The notes: a model not told the origin generated them from the letters alone. A DNA stretch of 64,000 nucleotides from Doryteuthis pealeii (GCA_023376005.1 CM042147.1:117272540-117336539), one strand, 5' to 3'. Positions 42,214-53,756 are shown, numbered from the stretch's first letter. Program-made: numbers and translations.

Positions 42214-43069
42214 AAATTATGTCCCGTTTGTAGAGCTCTTCTATGTTCATAAAGACATTTCATAAGAGATTGAAAAAGTATAAGCCTTTTTACAAATTTT
42301 AAAAGAAATGATATAGATATATAAATGCTAATCATACCTGTATCAAATTTTGAAATGATTTTGTTTTGTTTTAATTACGATTTTACTTTCTATGTGATAA
42401 TGTTAAAAGAAAATCTCGGTCGTTGTTTGATTATTTGATATAGTGAAATGACCGCTGATTGTTTCAAATTGATGCGCTACAAGTTAATTCAAATTATCTC
42501 CCATTTGTATAGCTCTTCTATGTTTATAAAGACGATTCTTAAGAGATTGAAAAAGTATTAACTTTTATTTTTACAAGTCTTACAAGGAATAACAGATATA
42601 TAAATGCTAATCATACCTGTATCAAATTTTGAAATGATCTTGTTTTGTTTTAATAACGATTTTACTTTCTAGGTGATAATGTTAAAAGAAAATCTCGGTC
42701 GTTGTTTGATTATTTGATATAATGAGATGACTACCGATTTGATTAGTTAACGTTATCTGTTATATTTATCAAGTAACATTGAAACTACTTTTAAATCTAA
42801 AATGGGATTTGGTTCAAATTGGTGGGAATTTAAATTATCTCCCGTTTGTAGAGCTCTTCTATGTTCATAAAACACTTTTTAGGGATTGAAAAGACTCTTT
42901 TTTTTTACAAATCTTACAGGGAATTATATAAAAAACAACTTCTGATGTCGTTTTTTGTCTGGTTTATTAATAACGAGCAGAGCTACCCTATTAAAAGTTA
43001 CAAATAGATATTTTATCTATATTTGTATCACGATTAATAACAATTATTTTTCTATATACTTGTTTTATT

Positions 43070-43255
43070 ATCTTCTTTAGCTCAGTCGGTAGAGCATCCG
43101 GCTCAGAACCACAAGGTTCTGGGTTCAATGCCGACACTCGCCTACTCAGCACGGCTTGGATCTGTGCGGTAAAATAGGGAGCTGGATGGTAGATGTGGCG
43201 CTCTACATCAGACGCAAAACCAATCTCCCTGGTCTAGCGCTAGCCAAAAGTAACA
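43070..43255 (+). mobile_element. SINE-D, 3'-truncated
   Basis: TTTAGCTCAGTCGGTAGAGC (A box), GGTTCTGGGTTCAATGCCGA (B box), GGCGCTCTACATCAGACGC, CCCTGGTCTAGCGCTAGCC. Joined directly to a SINE-L. Confidence 0.88.
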
Positions 43256-43261
43256 TCTAAT

Positions 43262-43375
43262 GTTAGTAATGGTTAGCGAGCTAAATTAGCAGACCATTGT
43301 TAGTGAGTTCAATTCTCACTGGATGCCCCATACTTCTGGCTTGTGCCACATCTAAGCTAAGCTTAATAAATAACT
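43262..43375 (+). mobile_element. SINE-L, single copy
   Basis: TAGTAATGGTTAGCGAGCTA (A-box region), GTGAGTTCAATTCTCACTGG (B box), ATGCCCCATACTTCTGGCTT, GTGCCACATCTAAGC. The cleanest single SINE-L unit. Confidence 0.7.
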
Positions 43376-43404
43376 GCATCATTTATTTCCAGTATAATCT
43401 ACGA

Positions 43405-43542
43405 ACATAGAGCGCTCGACTAGGAATGGCAAGGTTCCAGGTTCGATACCGGCCTTCGTCAACTGAACGTATGAGTAGCACAGTAGGCGTGGCGCTGTCT
43501 GATTGATACCGACAATAGGCCACTCCATCTACTTTTCTTTAC
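43405..43542 (+). mobile_element. SINE-D, internally deleted
   Basis: AAGGTTCCAGGTTCGATACC (B box), CGTATGAGTAGCACAG, then a jump to CTGATTGATACCGACAATAG and GCCACTCCATC. Confidence 0.82.
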
Positions 43543-43739
43543 GTATATATTCTTGTTTTCGAATTGTTTATTTTCATTATTTGTATTTTTTTATTTGTCT
43601 TTTATTTGCCTTTTATTATGTTTTGTCCTTTACTAATTTCTTTTCGTTTTTTAAAATCATTTTTAAAATTCATTTTTGAATATATATCTTTATGATTATG
43701 ATTTATACCCTTATATTCTTATTTAGTTTTCTTGTGGAA

Positions 43740-44360
43740 AACGAGGGGTGAAAAGTTTTCTTAATCCCCTCTCGGACATATCTTACATAATAAATGCATA
43801 GATTATTGTCAACCCCCTGTATTTCTGAAGGGATGGTCCCTTTTCATATCACAGGCGGGACTTTCCATGGAATATTACAGAAAGCCCGCGAAATACGTGA
43901 AGTCACGTGGGACCTGGCTGGCTCTCAGTTTCAGCTTGGACGTCAGGCAGATAAGATGTTACTGCTTGAGCTGAGACTCACTGCGCACACGCGCTGTAAT
44001 TAGTTAGAGAAATATGTTTAGTTAAGAAATAAAAGTTTAAATAAATAATATGGTTTTGTGGTTGATGAATGTCTAGGCAACAAGACTGACCTAGAAGACC
44101 AGACACGAAGTCCCCAAGACTAGGTCCAGATGCTAGAAGAAGAACGTAAGATACCAAAGATGAACAGAAAAAGAATAGAAGTAAGAAAAAGAAGAGTATA
44201 CAACACATAAATAGAGTGTGGATTTTATTGAACTTTGATCTTTGCTGGTCTCCATCAATTTTCCTTTATAAAATAACGTGTGTTCGGTCGTTGTACAAAC
44301 AATAATACAGACTTACAGACAGACACACGTGCAGACTATTTATCTTAATTACATATATAG
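43740..44360. other. Unassigned, LTR-like composition
   Basis: 43840-44060 has GCGGGACTTTCC, CACGTGGGACC, CGCACACGCGC and an AATAAAAG signal. It looks like promoter/LTR sequence but no matching second LTR or target duplication was found. 44040-44220 is unassigned. Confidence 0.25.
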
Positions 44361-44369
44361 ATGTTCCTG

Positions 44370-44556
44370 GCGCCTTAACGTTAAGCAAGGCACGGAGAGG
44401 GGCGAGGTGGAGAGGAGAGTAGCCTCGATACCAAAGAGAGCCAGAACGAGGGGGAAAAGACAGCAGCCCCAGAAAGCATCACAGTGTGTGTGCATTCAGT
44501 GCACCAAAGACCGTCACTCAGGAATTGGCCTGCAGAGTCACTTGCGCAGAAGATAA
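44370..44556 (+). pseudogene. LINE C-terminal zinc-finger fragment
   Basis: Forward frame ends CSWRLNVKQGTERGEVERR ... CVCIQCTKDRHSGIGLQSHL, RRR, stop. The pattern C-x2-C-x-D-x-HS-x-IGL-x-SHLR is the usual C-terminal finger of a group of animal LINE polyproteins (DRWR..VKRG .. C..C.RDCHSRIGL.SHxR). The last zinc ligand is Arg here. The rest of the LINE is absent. Confidence 0.55.
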
Positions 44557-44586
44557 TTAATTATTATTTTATTCAATTTTTATTTG

Positions 44587-44985
44587 TAAAATATAAATTT
44601 GAAGGCAATTTACAATGCAATGGAATAGGTGTTGAAAATGATGTTTATTTACCTTTTTATTCCTAAATATTTTCGGGATAAATCCCATCATCAGAGGTCA
44701 TAGAAGTACTTGTTTTTTTAGTACTTATTTTTTAGTACTAGGCGACGCTTAATTTATTGTAAAAAAAAAATATTAAAAGAATTTCAAAGAAACTGCACGA
44801 GCGTATGTACAAACGTGCCGACATGTCATCAGGAAAACCCCGAACATTTCAAATATCTGGCGTTCCTTCAACTTAATAACAACAAACGATTACGCAAAAT
44901 ATTTAGCAATAAAAAGGTAAATAAACATCATTTTCAACACCCATTCCATTGCATTGTAAATTGCCTTCAAATTTATATTTTACAC
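44587..44985. mobile_element. Element U: inverted repeats with hammerhead
   Basis: Arms of about 75 bp (44587-44660 and 44908-44985; AATTTACAATGCAATGGAAT and complement). A hammerhead follows the left arm on the reverse strand (44662-44697). The 200-bp centre is unassigned. No clear target duplication. Confidence 0.65.
44662..44697 (-). ncRNA. Hammerhead ribozyme motif (U type)
   Basis: Reverse strand: stem I CCT/AGG, core CTGATGA, stem II GGGA/TCCC closed by TTTA, GAA, palindromic stem III AATATT, then U as cleavage base. All core positions fit. Stem III is AT-only and would be weak. Confidence 0.6.
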
Positions 44986-45059
44986 ATACATACAATGCTT
45001 CAAACAAACTATAAAAAAAACCTTATTTTTATTTATTTATTTTGGACACTACGCCATCG

Positions 45060-45567
45060 TCCTTAGTGGACGGTAAGGTGCCAACAAATATAGATGTTCC
45101 TAATTGGCAAAATTAGGTATCAATCAAATCCAGATTTGCCATAATTATCTTTTTTCATACCGATTTTATTTAATTCAATTTCATTTTTTCCTTTCCTTTT
45201 TTTTGGGGGGGGGGGGTTGCTAGTCTGTATTTTCGAGTTGTAATGTGTGTAGTGTTCACGTTGCTGAAAATGATTACGAAGTGATGCAATTCGAAGGGCT
45301 TATCATTTCTGGGCTGATAATAAGAAAACTTAAGAAAGCGACAGAATCTTTTTTTTTTATCTCCTCATATGATATTATCTCCATATAAAATATATGATAA
45401 TGATAAAATGATAAAAAATATAAGATATATGTTACAAATCAATGAAAAGTGTAATAAATTTACGTCATTTTCTCTCTTGGTTTTATATTTCAATTTCATT
45501 TTTTAATTATTTCACATTTTCTGCAAGCAACACAAAACTGTGTCACGTGATAGTTACAAAAATGTTA
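45060..45567. other. Unassigned stretch
   Basis: AT-rich, with a G run at 45205. No repeat end or coding signal recognised. Confidence 0.4.
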
Positions 45568-46970
45568 GGTTGGTTGGTTATTAGGTTGATACATTTTAAC
45601 GGTATATCAACCCTGGGTTATGTCGTACCTACGGTTAGGAAGTAATATATGTTGTGTATATATGTTTACACTTTTGTAATAATTGGTTTTAACAATGTGT
45701 TAGCACCATTGTGGATCATGTTGTGTGGTATTGATTAAGTTCATGTCTATATTCTATGGTATAATTTTATTTCCCTCAAAAAGGACAGAATGTCCTCCAT
45801 GTTGACTTTTTCAAATTGATCTTTCATATTGTTTGCATTAAAATAATGGTTTCTGATGTAGCAAAAAACCTGCATTCTGTTTAATAGTCAAAGGTGTTTG
45901 ACATGTTTCACACTGTGGTTGTTGTTCTTGTTTGAGTATATAGGAGTGTGTTAGTTTGTGTGACCAATGCGTAATCGGGACACAATGACTTGTTCCTTTC
46001 TAGACTTTCTTAAGCTGGTCTCCAGTCTCCCAAAGTGGGAAGAAGTTTATTGTGATGTTGTTATTTCAGCGTTGTTGCCATTTTGTATGAAGGAATCTAT
46101 TAATTTTAGTTTTCAAGTCTGTATATGGAAATCTTGAATTGTCGGGGATCAAATCTAGAGCCGATTTAGTCGCTGAGTCAGCTCTTTCATTCCCCCTTAC
46201 TCCTATATGGCTTGGGGTCCAGCATGTCATAATCTCCATAGAGTTAGACATCGAATCTAATCTATTACAAAAATGTTAGTTGCCTAGTTCAAATTCTGAC
46301 CAAGGTTGTTTGCGTTCAATTGCGATATGCAAGGGTTGTGGGAAAATATTTGAGGTGGGGCCCTCTACTCACGTGGATGGCGTCGGCTAGATTGAAAGTG
46401 TCCAATATGAAATACCGAAGGCGAGATCTGCACCTGATGGGAATTTATATCTTTCTACCGGGTTGTGCGCGTCCGCCTTTCGTATAAACAGACTTCAACT
46501 GACAGAGGGATGGATGATCGTCTGACGTTGTACTGATCACATTGTTACCTGACCAATATTCTTGATCACTTGAGATTGATATACAGAAAAACTGTTACCC
46601 TTAAAAGAAGTTAATAACCCTTGATTGTACCAAAAGATCGCAAAACTGGCATAGTTTCGCAAGAGCTGGATAATTAACCACGGACTCTATGCCTTTGTCT
46701 CTTTTTCTTTTTCTCACACCCTTCGAAAGATTTTTCGACGGGATTACTGGTTTCTAGATAAAATGTTTGCCTTGTCAGCCTCGTTTTAGAGAGACCCCTC
46801 TGATCGATTTCACATAGAGCCGTAGCACTTATATAATTTTCCGACCGTATGTCTCTTTTTCTTTTCTCACACCCACATGGTCGAAAGATTTTTAGACAGG
46901 GTTACTGGTTTTACAATAAAGCCAGGTAAAATATTTGATGGTTAGAATCGTTTAAAAGATGTATTACCAC
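45568..46970 (-). mobile_element. I-clade-like LINE, reverse copy with shared upstream DNA
   Basis: Reverse strand. 46251-46066 encodes EIMTCWTPSHIGVRGNERAD, SATKSALDL (RNase H end). The later part, with frame breaks, matches NNNIHNKL..MECR. The 3' UTR and GGTTGATATACCG-type hairpin end at 45568 in TTGG repeats. 46265-46860 matches 35980-36740 in reverse. 46860-46970 repeats part of that block (TTTTTCTTTTCTCACACCC), a partial duplication. No RT or endonuclease. Confidence 0.8.
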
Positions 46971-47169
46971 CATTACCGATGACAAGGTATTAAAAACGTA
47001 CGGGATTCCTTTTCTTATTATATTTTCTCACAACCTCTAATTATTTTTTTCTGTCTTTTTAGAAATGTCATTGCGGTGGGGCTGGAAAAGATAATTATTA
47101 AGCGGTCTCCTGTTTAAAGATTTCTGAATAATGTTTGGAGAAGATTTATTACTGTATCTAATATTTTCA

Positions 47170-47515
47170 TTGATTGATTTTAACGACATCTCAATACGTC
47201 TGGGGTTATTTAATGCCGAGAGGCAGGGAATCGTGTTCATTGTGCATTCATATTTACATTTTTGTGCAGTTTCTTACAGTTTTTTTGCACTCGGCCTATT
47301 AATTTGAATAAATTAGAGAGATATTGACCCATTGATGAGACCCTAATAGGCAGTACCACCCCGGACCACAGTGGGCCTGGGAGTAATGGCATTCCACACC
47401 TTAGAGTTACAGAACTGGAGTCTGGCAATTTAGTGTCATAATAATGACCTTTTTGGTGACGTCTTACCCCTCTGCAGGAAGGATATAGTCGGTGTATTCT
47501 AAGCACTGACAACAG
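47170..47515 (-). mobile_element. B retroposon, diverged
   Basis: Reverse strand: ACGACATCTCAATACGTCTG and TTTAATGCCGA tail, CAGTGGGCCTGGGAGTAATG, CTTACCCCTCTGCAGGAAGG, GTCGGTGTATTCTAAG at the 5' end. Confidence 0.8.
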
Positions 47516-47559
47516 GTCTTCACCAGTTTATTAACTAAAAGGAATTTTGGCATATATAT

Positions 47560-47945
47560 ATTTACCAACTCCTCCGCACGAGCAGGATATGACACAAGGT
47601 CAATTTCAGCACAGGTTTGAATTCAGAGTTCTTCTTCTAGACTTACTTCTCAGTCTGCCCTGCTCATAGCTCATACCTTTCCCTAGCGCTAAGTGAAATG
47701 CTCTCTCTCGGGGCGACGAGTCATTTCCCTGGCTTTAACCTCTTCTATATTTGGTAAGTTCACTGTGTGTGTGTGTGCGTATATTGCTGGTTTGAATTCA
47801 GATTTTTTGTTCTCATAGACTGGTTACCTAGCCACGACAAAAAAACCTCCACTCCACCCAACTATTTACCCATAGCTGGGAGAGGAAGAAAGATGGATTC
47901 TGGCCTTTCCCTTGGGCTTAGTGATATTGAAATGTTCTTGATTTA
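47560..47945 (-). mobile_element. Two SINE-A copies in tandem
   Basis: Copy at 47560-47735 (CGCACGAGCAGGATATGACA .. CCTAGCGCTAAGTGAAATG) and copy at 47785-47945 (GGTTTGAATTCAGATTTTTT, TATTTACCCATAGCTGGGA, CTTTCCCTTGGGCTTAGTGA), both reversed and internally deleted. Confidence 0.78.
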
Positions 47946-47982
47946 CATTAAATTCAATTTGCCGACAACTTAGAAAGAGGCG

Positions 47983-48035
<53 letters not shown>

Positions 48036-48036
48036 A

Positions 48037-48067
<31 letters not shown>

Positions 48068-48075
48068 TGTGTGTG
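47983..48075. repeat. CT/GT microsatellite
   Basis: CT repeats then GT repeats. Confidence 0.95.
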
Positions 48076-48099
48076 CATTGGGATGGGAAAGATTCTATG

Positions 48100-48890
48100 C
48101 TGAACCCCGTGACACCTTTATCACCCCTGGAAATTACCCTTATCTTGGATTTCTCCTTGAATTTTAGGGTGTCATGGATTATTTTTGACAGACCAACCTT
48201 TTTTGTTTGTGTTTGAACGATTACCCTTTCCTTCGACTAACTCTAAAAAAATAAAAAACGAAAATAAAAGCAAACACATTTCCTTATAAAACTTTTCATT
48301 ATAAGAAATATCAACGTACCAAAAAAAAAAAAATAATCGCAAAAAATCACGTAAAAAATCGCCGAAGACAATCACAATAGATAAAAACTTGGGAATCCAA
48401 CATTTCAGGATTGCGGATCTGGATTCGGCCCGGGATGTTTTCAATTTTCTTACGGGGTCAGTCTTATTCCAATATGGTATGATATATGGGTCTACGGCCC
48501 CTAGGAGTAAAGTTGAAAAAAATGTGACACGCGTGTCAGTGACATTCGCATTTATAGATGATGTCAGTGACATTCGCATTTATAGATGACTAGAAAGGAA
48601 AATGGCCTACCAAAACATATGGCTTCCTCAATGTGAAATAAACCAGGGGAGGTTACTCTCATTTATATAGCTAATGTTCAGATCACCCCGGAATATTCAA
48701 TGAAACGTCTGCGTTTGTTACATTAAGTTCAAAGGTCAACAACTTAGCGCGAGTCACACTGAAGACACCCGAAAATAATGCCAAGTGCTGTTTAATCATT
48801 TAACAGAACGGTTAGGTTAATTCCACTATGAGATAATGGTTAATAAGCTACTCTCCGAGATTCTTACTACGCAGTATTAATTTCGATCTT
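48100..48890. other. Unassigned; short duplicated segment
   Basis: No family recognised. GTCAGTGACATTCGCATTTA + TAGATGA occurs twice in tandem (48535-48588). Open frames on both strands over 48389-48589 match nothing known. Confidence 0.4.
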
Positions 48891-49015
48891 CATTGGCTGC
48901 CCCCTCGGTGGGGCTTAGAATACGCATACAACACCCCCTTTAGAGGTATACAGCTACACCAAAAAGAGGGGCCCTGGTCAAGACACTAAACTGTTTCCGG
49001 TGGTGAGGTCATGGG
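48890..49015 (+). mobile_element. B-like 5' remnant
   Basis: GGGGCTTAGAATACGCATAC, CCCCCTTTAGAGG and GACACTAAACTG..GGTGGTGAGGTC echo the B 5' end and middle, with much loss. Confidence 0.4.
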
Positions 49016-49045
49016 TCAAAAACAAATGTTTGAAAATTATTAGTA

Positions 49046-49652
49046 CTAGCAAATATATGCACCCTCTGGGTACAGGTATTTAAGTTTTAATGTAATAAAA
49101 TATTATGTTAACTTAGAAAGGCTAATGAAACTAAATAAGATGCCGATAAAAAGACTTGAAACAGAAGTGGAACAACTAAAACTTGCTTTTTCTTCACTCC
49201 CGTCTTTCATTGGTAAATTTTCATAATTTAACTATTTAGTTAAATTAGGAAGTAAAGAATAGAATTACTGTTAATATTGTTAATGGATTTCTTTTAAGAT
49301 TTATTGGTGAAATTTTTGCTCATATTCATTAAGATAAAACCAAACAATTAGAAATCAATTATACTGAGCACATATTTATTAAAATCAAATTTTTAATATC
49401 AATATGCAAATTAGCCGTTCCATTCACACTGTAAACCGCTATTTTTTGTATATATAAATACAATTGCATGTTATTAGTATGCAGATATGGTCAACAGTAT
49501 TAATAATGTAAAACAATTTTATTAATAATTGAGGTTTAAATAAAAATAAAATCATGGAGAATATGATGTAAATAACTATGTGAATTGTGACTTGAGTAGG
49601 AATATAGTTTCGGTTACAGACAGAAAAAAACACAATCTCCATTATAATAAGA
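49046..49652 (-). mobile_element. Non-autonomous Helitron H, copy 4
   Basis: Reverse strand: begins A|TCTTATTATAATGGAGATTG, ends with hairpin TACCCAGAGGGTGCA and TTTGCTAG|T. About 607 bp and apparently complete. No Rep/helicase. Confidence 0.82.
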
Positions 49653-49796
49653 TTAGATAGGAACAATTGATACCATATAACTGTGTATTATTTATATTGA
49701 AAATAGTTATTTCTTATAGTAAAATCAAATTTTCAATAGGATCTATGTTACCTTTTTTTTTTATTTACGTTCCAACCCGAGATATCATTTTTCTGG

Positions 49797-49798
<2 letters not shown>

Positions 49799-49835
<37 letters not shown>

Positions 49836-50038
49836 ACTCTATGCACAAAAATGCAGACAAATATCATTATATTCCAATGATAAGATGAAATAAGACTACT
49901 CGCAGCTCGGAGTTTCACTAAAACGATTTTCATTCGAATCAATGTTTCAAACCTTTGACATCTATAGATTTATTGAGCTATCTTGTTTTTATGTTATTTA
50001 ACGTTATTTTTATGTCTTATCATTGGAATATCATGTGG

Positions 50039-50080
<42 letters not shown>

Positions 50081-50101
50081 TGTGTGTGTGTGTGTGTGTG
50101 T
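49799..50101. repeat. CA and GT microsatellites around an inverted block
   Basis: CA repeat 49799-49832 and GT repeat 50041-50101. The sequences beside them, ATATCATTATATTCCAATGA + TAAGA and TCTTATCATTGGAATATCAT, are reverse complements, so the two arrays are arms of one foldback (49799-50101). Confidence 0.8.
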
Positions 50102-50500
50102 GATAAAAAAGGAAAAAAAAATCAGCCGACCCATAACTGCTTCATAATCTTTTGATCATCAGATAAGTTTTGACGATTATCGCAGCAAATGAGGCTAACC
50201 TGGTTTATATCAGACTCTTCAACTATTAAACTGAGGCTAAATCACGTGATCAAAAGTTCAATACGGCGCCAATCGATAAAATAGGTATAAGTATTTTGTC
50301 TCACGTGGAAATCTTAGCAGCAGGTCATTTAAAAGTATTTTTACCTTGGGAATCCAACAATTTAAACTTTTCTTCCAGGCACGGACTGGATAATAGAAGT
50401 TATAGGCAAGTGGTTTCTGCTTAAGTGCTTACTCTCTCAGGCAGCGTTCGGGTGCTAATGGTTACTATCCTTATTCTCCTTAACCGCTTGCCATATATAT
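50102..50500. other. Unassigned stretch
   Basis: Nothing recognised except the start of an ATT repeat at 50497. Confidence 0.4.
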
Positions 50501-50536
50501 TATTATTATTATTATTATTATACTTATACACACACA

Positions 50537-50570
<34 letters not shown>

Positions 50571-50834
50571 ATCGATTTTTGCTTCCTAAAGGCTTTTTTA
50601 TAGTTTAGTTTAATGACACGAAAATTATACTAATTTATTATACTTTTATATAATCAATTATACTGTTAGAATTGAATTGTGTTTGAAAAAAAATCTGTTT
50701 TAATTGGTTCTAATTAGTCGTAATTTGCAATTAAGTCAAAAACCGACCAATCTCTTACTTTACTCTGTGTCTTTCTCTTTCTTCCCTCCATGTATCTCTT
50801 GACTACCTCCTCATTATATAATGTTAGTTTCTCT

Positions 50835-50910
<76 letters not shown>

Positions 50911-51115
50911 TGAAATGTATTTCTATGTTAAATTTCACAACCAGCAACCAGCAGCTTAAATGAGGTCAAACATTCCCTTTCTAAGAAAGTCTACAAAATG
51001 ATTTTAAGGTTTCGTCGGGACGTATTTATTAAAAAAAAAAATTATTCGCTTTGCTAACTCCCTTTTCCCTAATCCCAATTATTTACCAGAGCTGAATGGG
51101 TGACCAATTGTCTAG

Positions 51116-51149
<34 letters not shown>

Positions 51150-51390
51150 TATATATATATATATATGTGTGTGTTGTGTGTGTGTGTGTGTGTTGTAGTG
51201 TTTTAATATATGTGTTGATGATGTATTAAAATTATTGTGAAATTTCGCAACGCAACTTGATCCACTTATCTTGCATTTCATTCTTGAAACATGATAGTTT
51301 CATGATATATCAGCATCATATATCATATAATATATATATTTTATTATATGTGTAAGTGTGTGTGTGTGTGTGTGTGTGTGTTGTGTTGTG
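50497..51390. repeat. Cluster of ATT, CA, GA, TA and GT microsatellites
   Basis: ATT 50497-50522, CA 50529-50570, GA 50835-50907, TA 51117-51165, GT 51166-51192 and 51355-51380. AT-rich spacers carry no recognised feature. Confidence 0.9.
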
Positions 51391-51528
51391 TATCAACTCC
51401 TCCGACCGACAGGATGTGACACAAAATCTTTCTGAAACGGAGTTTGAATTCAGTTTCCTTCTTCTAGACTGGTTACATACCAACATTAAAGGGCCCAATC
51501 TGCCATAGCTGGAGGGAGAATAGTGGAT
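51390..51528 (-). mobile_element. SINE-A 3' half
   Basis: Reverse strand: ATCAACTCCTCCGACCGACA, GGATGTGACACAAA, TTTGAATTCAGTTTCCTTCT, CATAGCTGGAGGGAGAATAG. Confidence 0.78.
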
Positions 51529-51547
51529 TACCTATCGAAAGTAGTGG

Positions 51548-51668
51548 CGTACTACAGTAGTGTAATGGTTAGTAAGCTAGGCTCTTAGATCCATTACTTC
51601 TGAATAGAGAGTTCGATCCTCGTAGGATTCCTAATGCGACCTTGTGTCACATCTTACCCCTGGGAGCG
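51548..51668 (+). mobile_element. SINE-L-like tRNA-derived unit
   Basis: CAGTAGTGTAATGGTTAGTA (A box), AGAGAGTTCGATCCTCGTAG (B box), then a SINE-A end, TTGTGTCACATCTTACCCC. It leads straight into the tandem array. Confidence 0.55.
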
Positions 51669-52362
51669 GGTTGGATAAATACCTACCTTTCCTAAGGGTA
51701 TTAACTCTATGCGAAATTTAAACAGCTCGTCCAGGATCTGTACTCGGTCACCGTGTCATTCCTACGACGATAACCATTACAGTACAGTGCCTCATTAGTC
51801 TCACTGGACATCTTAGCCCCATTTCATTTAAAAGTAATTTTTCCTTGGGATCGGGTGGATAAATACCTACCTTTCCCAAAGTATTAACTCTATGTGAATT
51901 TAAACAGCCTCGTCCAGGATCTGTACTCGGGTCACCGTGTCCATTTCTACGACGATAACCATTACAGTACGAGTGCCTCATTAGTCTCACGTGGACATCT
52001 TAGCCCCATTTCATTTAAAAGTATTTTCCTTGGGAATCGGTTGGATAAATACCTACCTTTCCCAAGGGTATTAACTCTATGTGAAATTTAAACAGCCTCG
52101 TCCAGGATCTGTATTCGGGTCACCGTGTCCATTTCATACGACGATAACCATTACAGTACAAGTGCCTCATTAGTCTCACGTGGACATCTTAGCCCCATTT
52201 CATTTAAAAGTAATTTTTCCTTGGGAATCGGGTTGGATAAATACCTACCTTTCCCAAGGGTATTAACTCTATGTGAAATTTAAACAGCCTCGTCCAGGAT
52301 CTGTACTCGGGTCACCGTGTCCATTTCCTACGACGATAACCATTACAGTACGAGTGCCTCAT
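51669..52362 (-). repeat. SINE-A-derived tandem array, four units
   Basis: Units of about 185-191 bp start at 51669, 51854, 52039 and 52230 (last one truncated). Each has GGTTGGATAAATACCTACCT, a reverse SINE-A head (TCCAGGATCTGTACTCGGGT, ACGACGATAACCATTACAGT) and CTCACGTGGACATCTTAGCC. The units are nearly identical, so the array is young. Confidence 0.9.
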
Positions 52363-52723
52363 TAGTTATAGTTTGTTAGCCTAGCTTGCTCACCATTACA
52401 CAATGCGAGACACTTTATTTCACTTTCGAGTTGGTTTGCGGTAAACTTCTCTTTTTTTTCTTTTTTTTCTTTCGCGGAAGTTATTTAAGAGAAATTCAGG
52501 CCTGTCATTCAGCATTCCACACAACGTTTTATTCTATTTTTAAAAATGTTTTCACCTTGAAAATAGTAAAGAAAATGCAGTTAAAACTAAAAGAAAGAAA
52601 CAAAAAAGAAGGTGGCAAAAAATTAAAATCTATTGTCAGCAAGAGAATGTCCTAACTTTTGCTTTTCAAAAGAAAGAACTTCCACCTTTTACAAAACATG
52701 CATAATTTCTATGTTTAAAAAAA

Positions 52724-52883
52724 ACCCAGCCAGACATAACTGCAAATCAGCCTTTAAAAAAAAAAATTTCTTTTAAAAAGACACATAATGACATTTCAGT
52801 TTTTAACTTGCTTAAATGCAATATTTTTACGAGGCGAGTTTAGCACTGCTTTCGTTATGTTACATCTTCAACTGTCTGTATGA
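52724..52883. repeat. Direct duplicate, left copy
   Basis: CCAGACATAACTGCAAATCA ... CATCTTCAACTGTCTGTATG recurs at 53595-53759 in the same direction, about nine-tenths identical by eye. Confidence 0.8.
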
Positions 52884-53014
52884 CATATGAAATAAATTAT
52901 CTTTACTCTGCTACTCAGACCCATGACATGGTGATTTGGTGGGGATGGTGATGGTGAACTTTGAAATATCCAATCATACAGGTAAAAATACCGGGGAAAT
53001 TTGGTAGGCAAAGA

Positions 53015-53280
53015 GTTAAATTGCATCTAGTGGTGAGATTCCAGTTCCAGAGCTCTGGGGAATGTGGAGTACACCTTCATAGCCATTACTCCCAGATCCA
53101 CTATGCTCTGGAGTGGTAATGCCCGTTAGTCCCATATATGGATTAAATAGATAAAAAAAATTGTTTAAAAGAATGAGTTTTAAAAAATTCAAATATCCAA
53201 CAAGAATGAATATAACAAAATTGTCTTAGGCATAAAATAACCTTAGGGCTGACATGCCGTAAAATCTAATCAACCAACCT
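53015..53280 (+). mobile_element. B retroposon 3' half
   Basis: AAATTGCATCTAGTGGTGAG, CAGAGCTCTGGGGAATGTGG, and tail TTAGGCATAAAATAACC..GACATGCCG, then CCAACC. Confidence 0.78.
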
Positions 53281-53594
53281 ATAAAACCCGATATTGGAGA
53301 ATGGAAACCAAGCTTTAGAAAGTCCATAAAGGAACAAGTCACTATATCCCAACTATGTAACACAAGACTATCATACACCTTTTTACTTCAACAAAAAAAA
53401 CAAAAACAAAACAAAAAACAGCCAGAATGCATAGCATGTTAAACACCCTATAGTGTTAAATACATTTTAATAGAATTTGGTAATTTTTCTGTTATTAAAC
53501 AATGGTTTTACAACACAAACAACATGAGAAATAAATTTTAAAATATCAATATAGATGACATTTTGTCCTTCCCAAAAGAAATAAAATTCCAACA
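53281..53594 (+). pseudogene. I-clade-like LINE fragment, heavily decayed
   Basis: ATTGGAGAATGGAAACC .. AAGGAACAAGTCACTATATC .. TAGCATGTTAAACACCCTAT .. ATCAATATAGATGACATTTT follows the end of the LINE reading frame (IGEWK.., KEQVTISQL, DDILSFPKE) with many stops. Confidence 0.65.
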
Positions 53595-53756
53595 AAAACC
53601 CGGCCAGACATAACTGCAAATCAGTCTTTAAAAAATTTCTTTTAAAAAGACACATAATGACATTTCAGTTTTTAACTTGCTTATTATTGATGATGCAATT
53701 TTTTACGAGGCGTGTTTAGCACTGCTTTCCTTAGTTACATCTTCAACTGTCTGTAT

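Larger units (their letters stand above)
41340..42915. repeat. Tandem family K, three units, with insertions
   Basis: Units share TTTACTTTCTAGGTGATAAT, GAAAATCTCGGTCGTTGTTT, CAAATTGATGCG and GTAGAGCTCTTCTATGTTCA. Copy 1 (41350-42300) is interrupted by a B element and a J MITE; copy 2 is 42365-42600; copy 3 is 42650-42915. Unit length without insertions is about 290-370 bp. No coding signal. Confidence 0.85.

Noticed and set aside
42960..43000. Helitron end
   Set aside because: ACGAGCAGAGCTACCC resembles a Helitron end but lacks the hairpin and CTRR.
44824..44860. Second hammerhead in element U
   Set aside because: CTGATGA core present, but GAA and stem II are absent.
48760..48790. Hammerhead CTGAAGA..GAAAA
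   Set aside because: Only five bases between the core halves, so no stem II can form.
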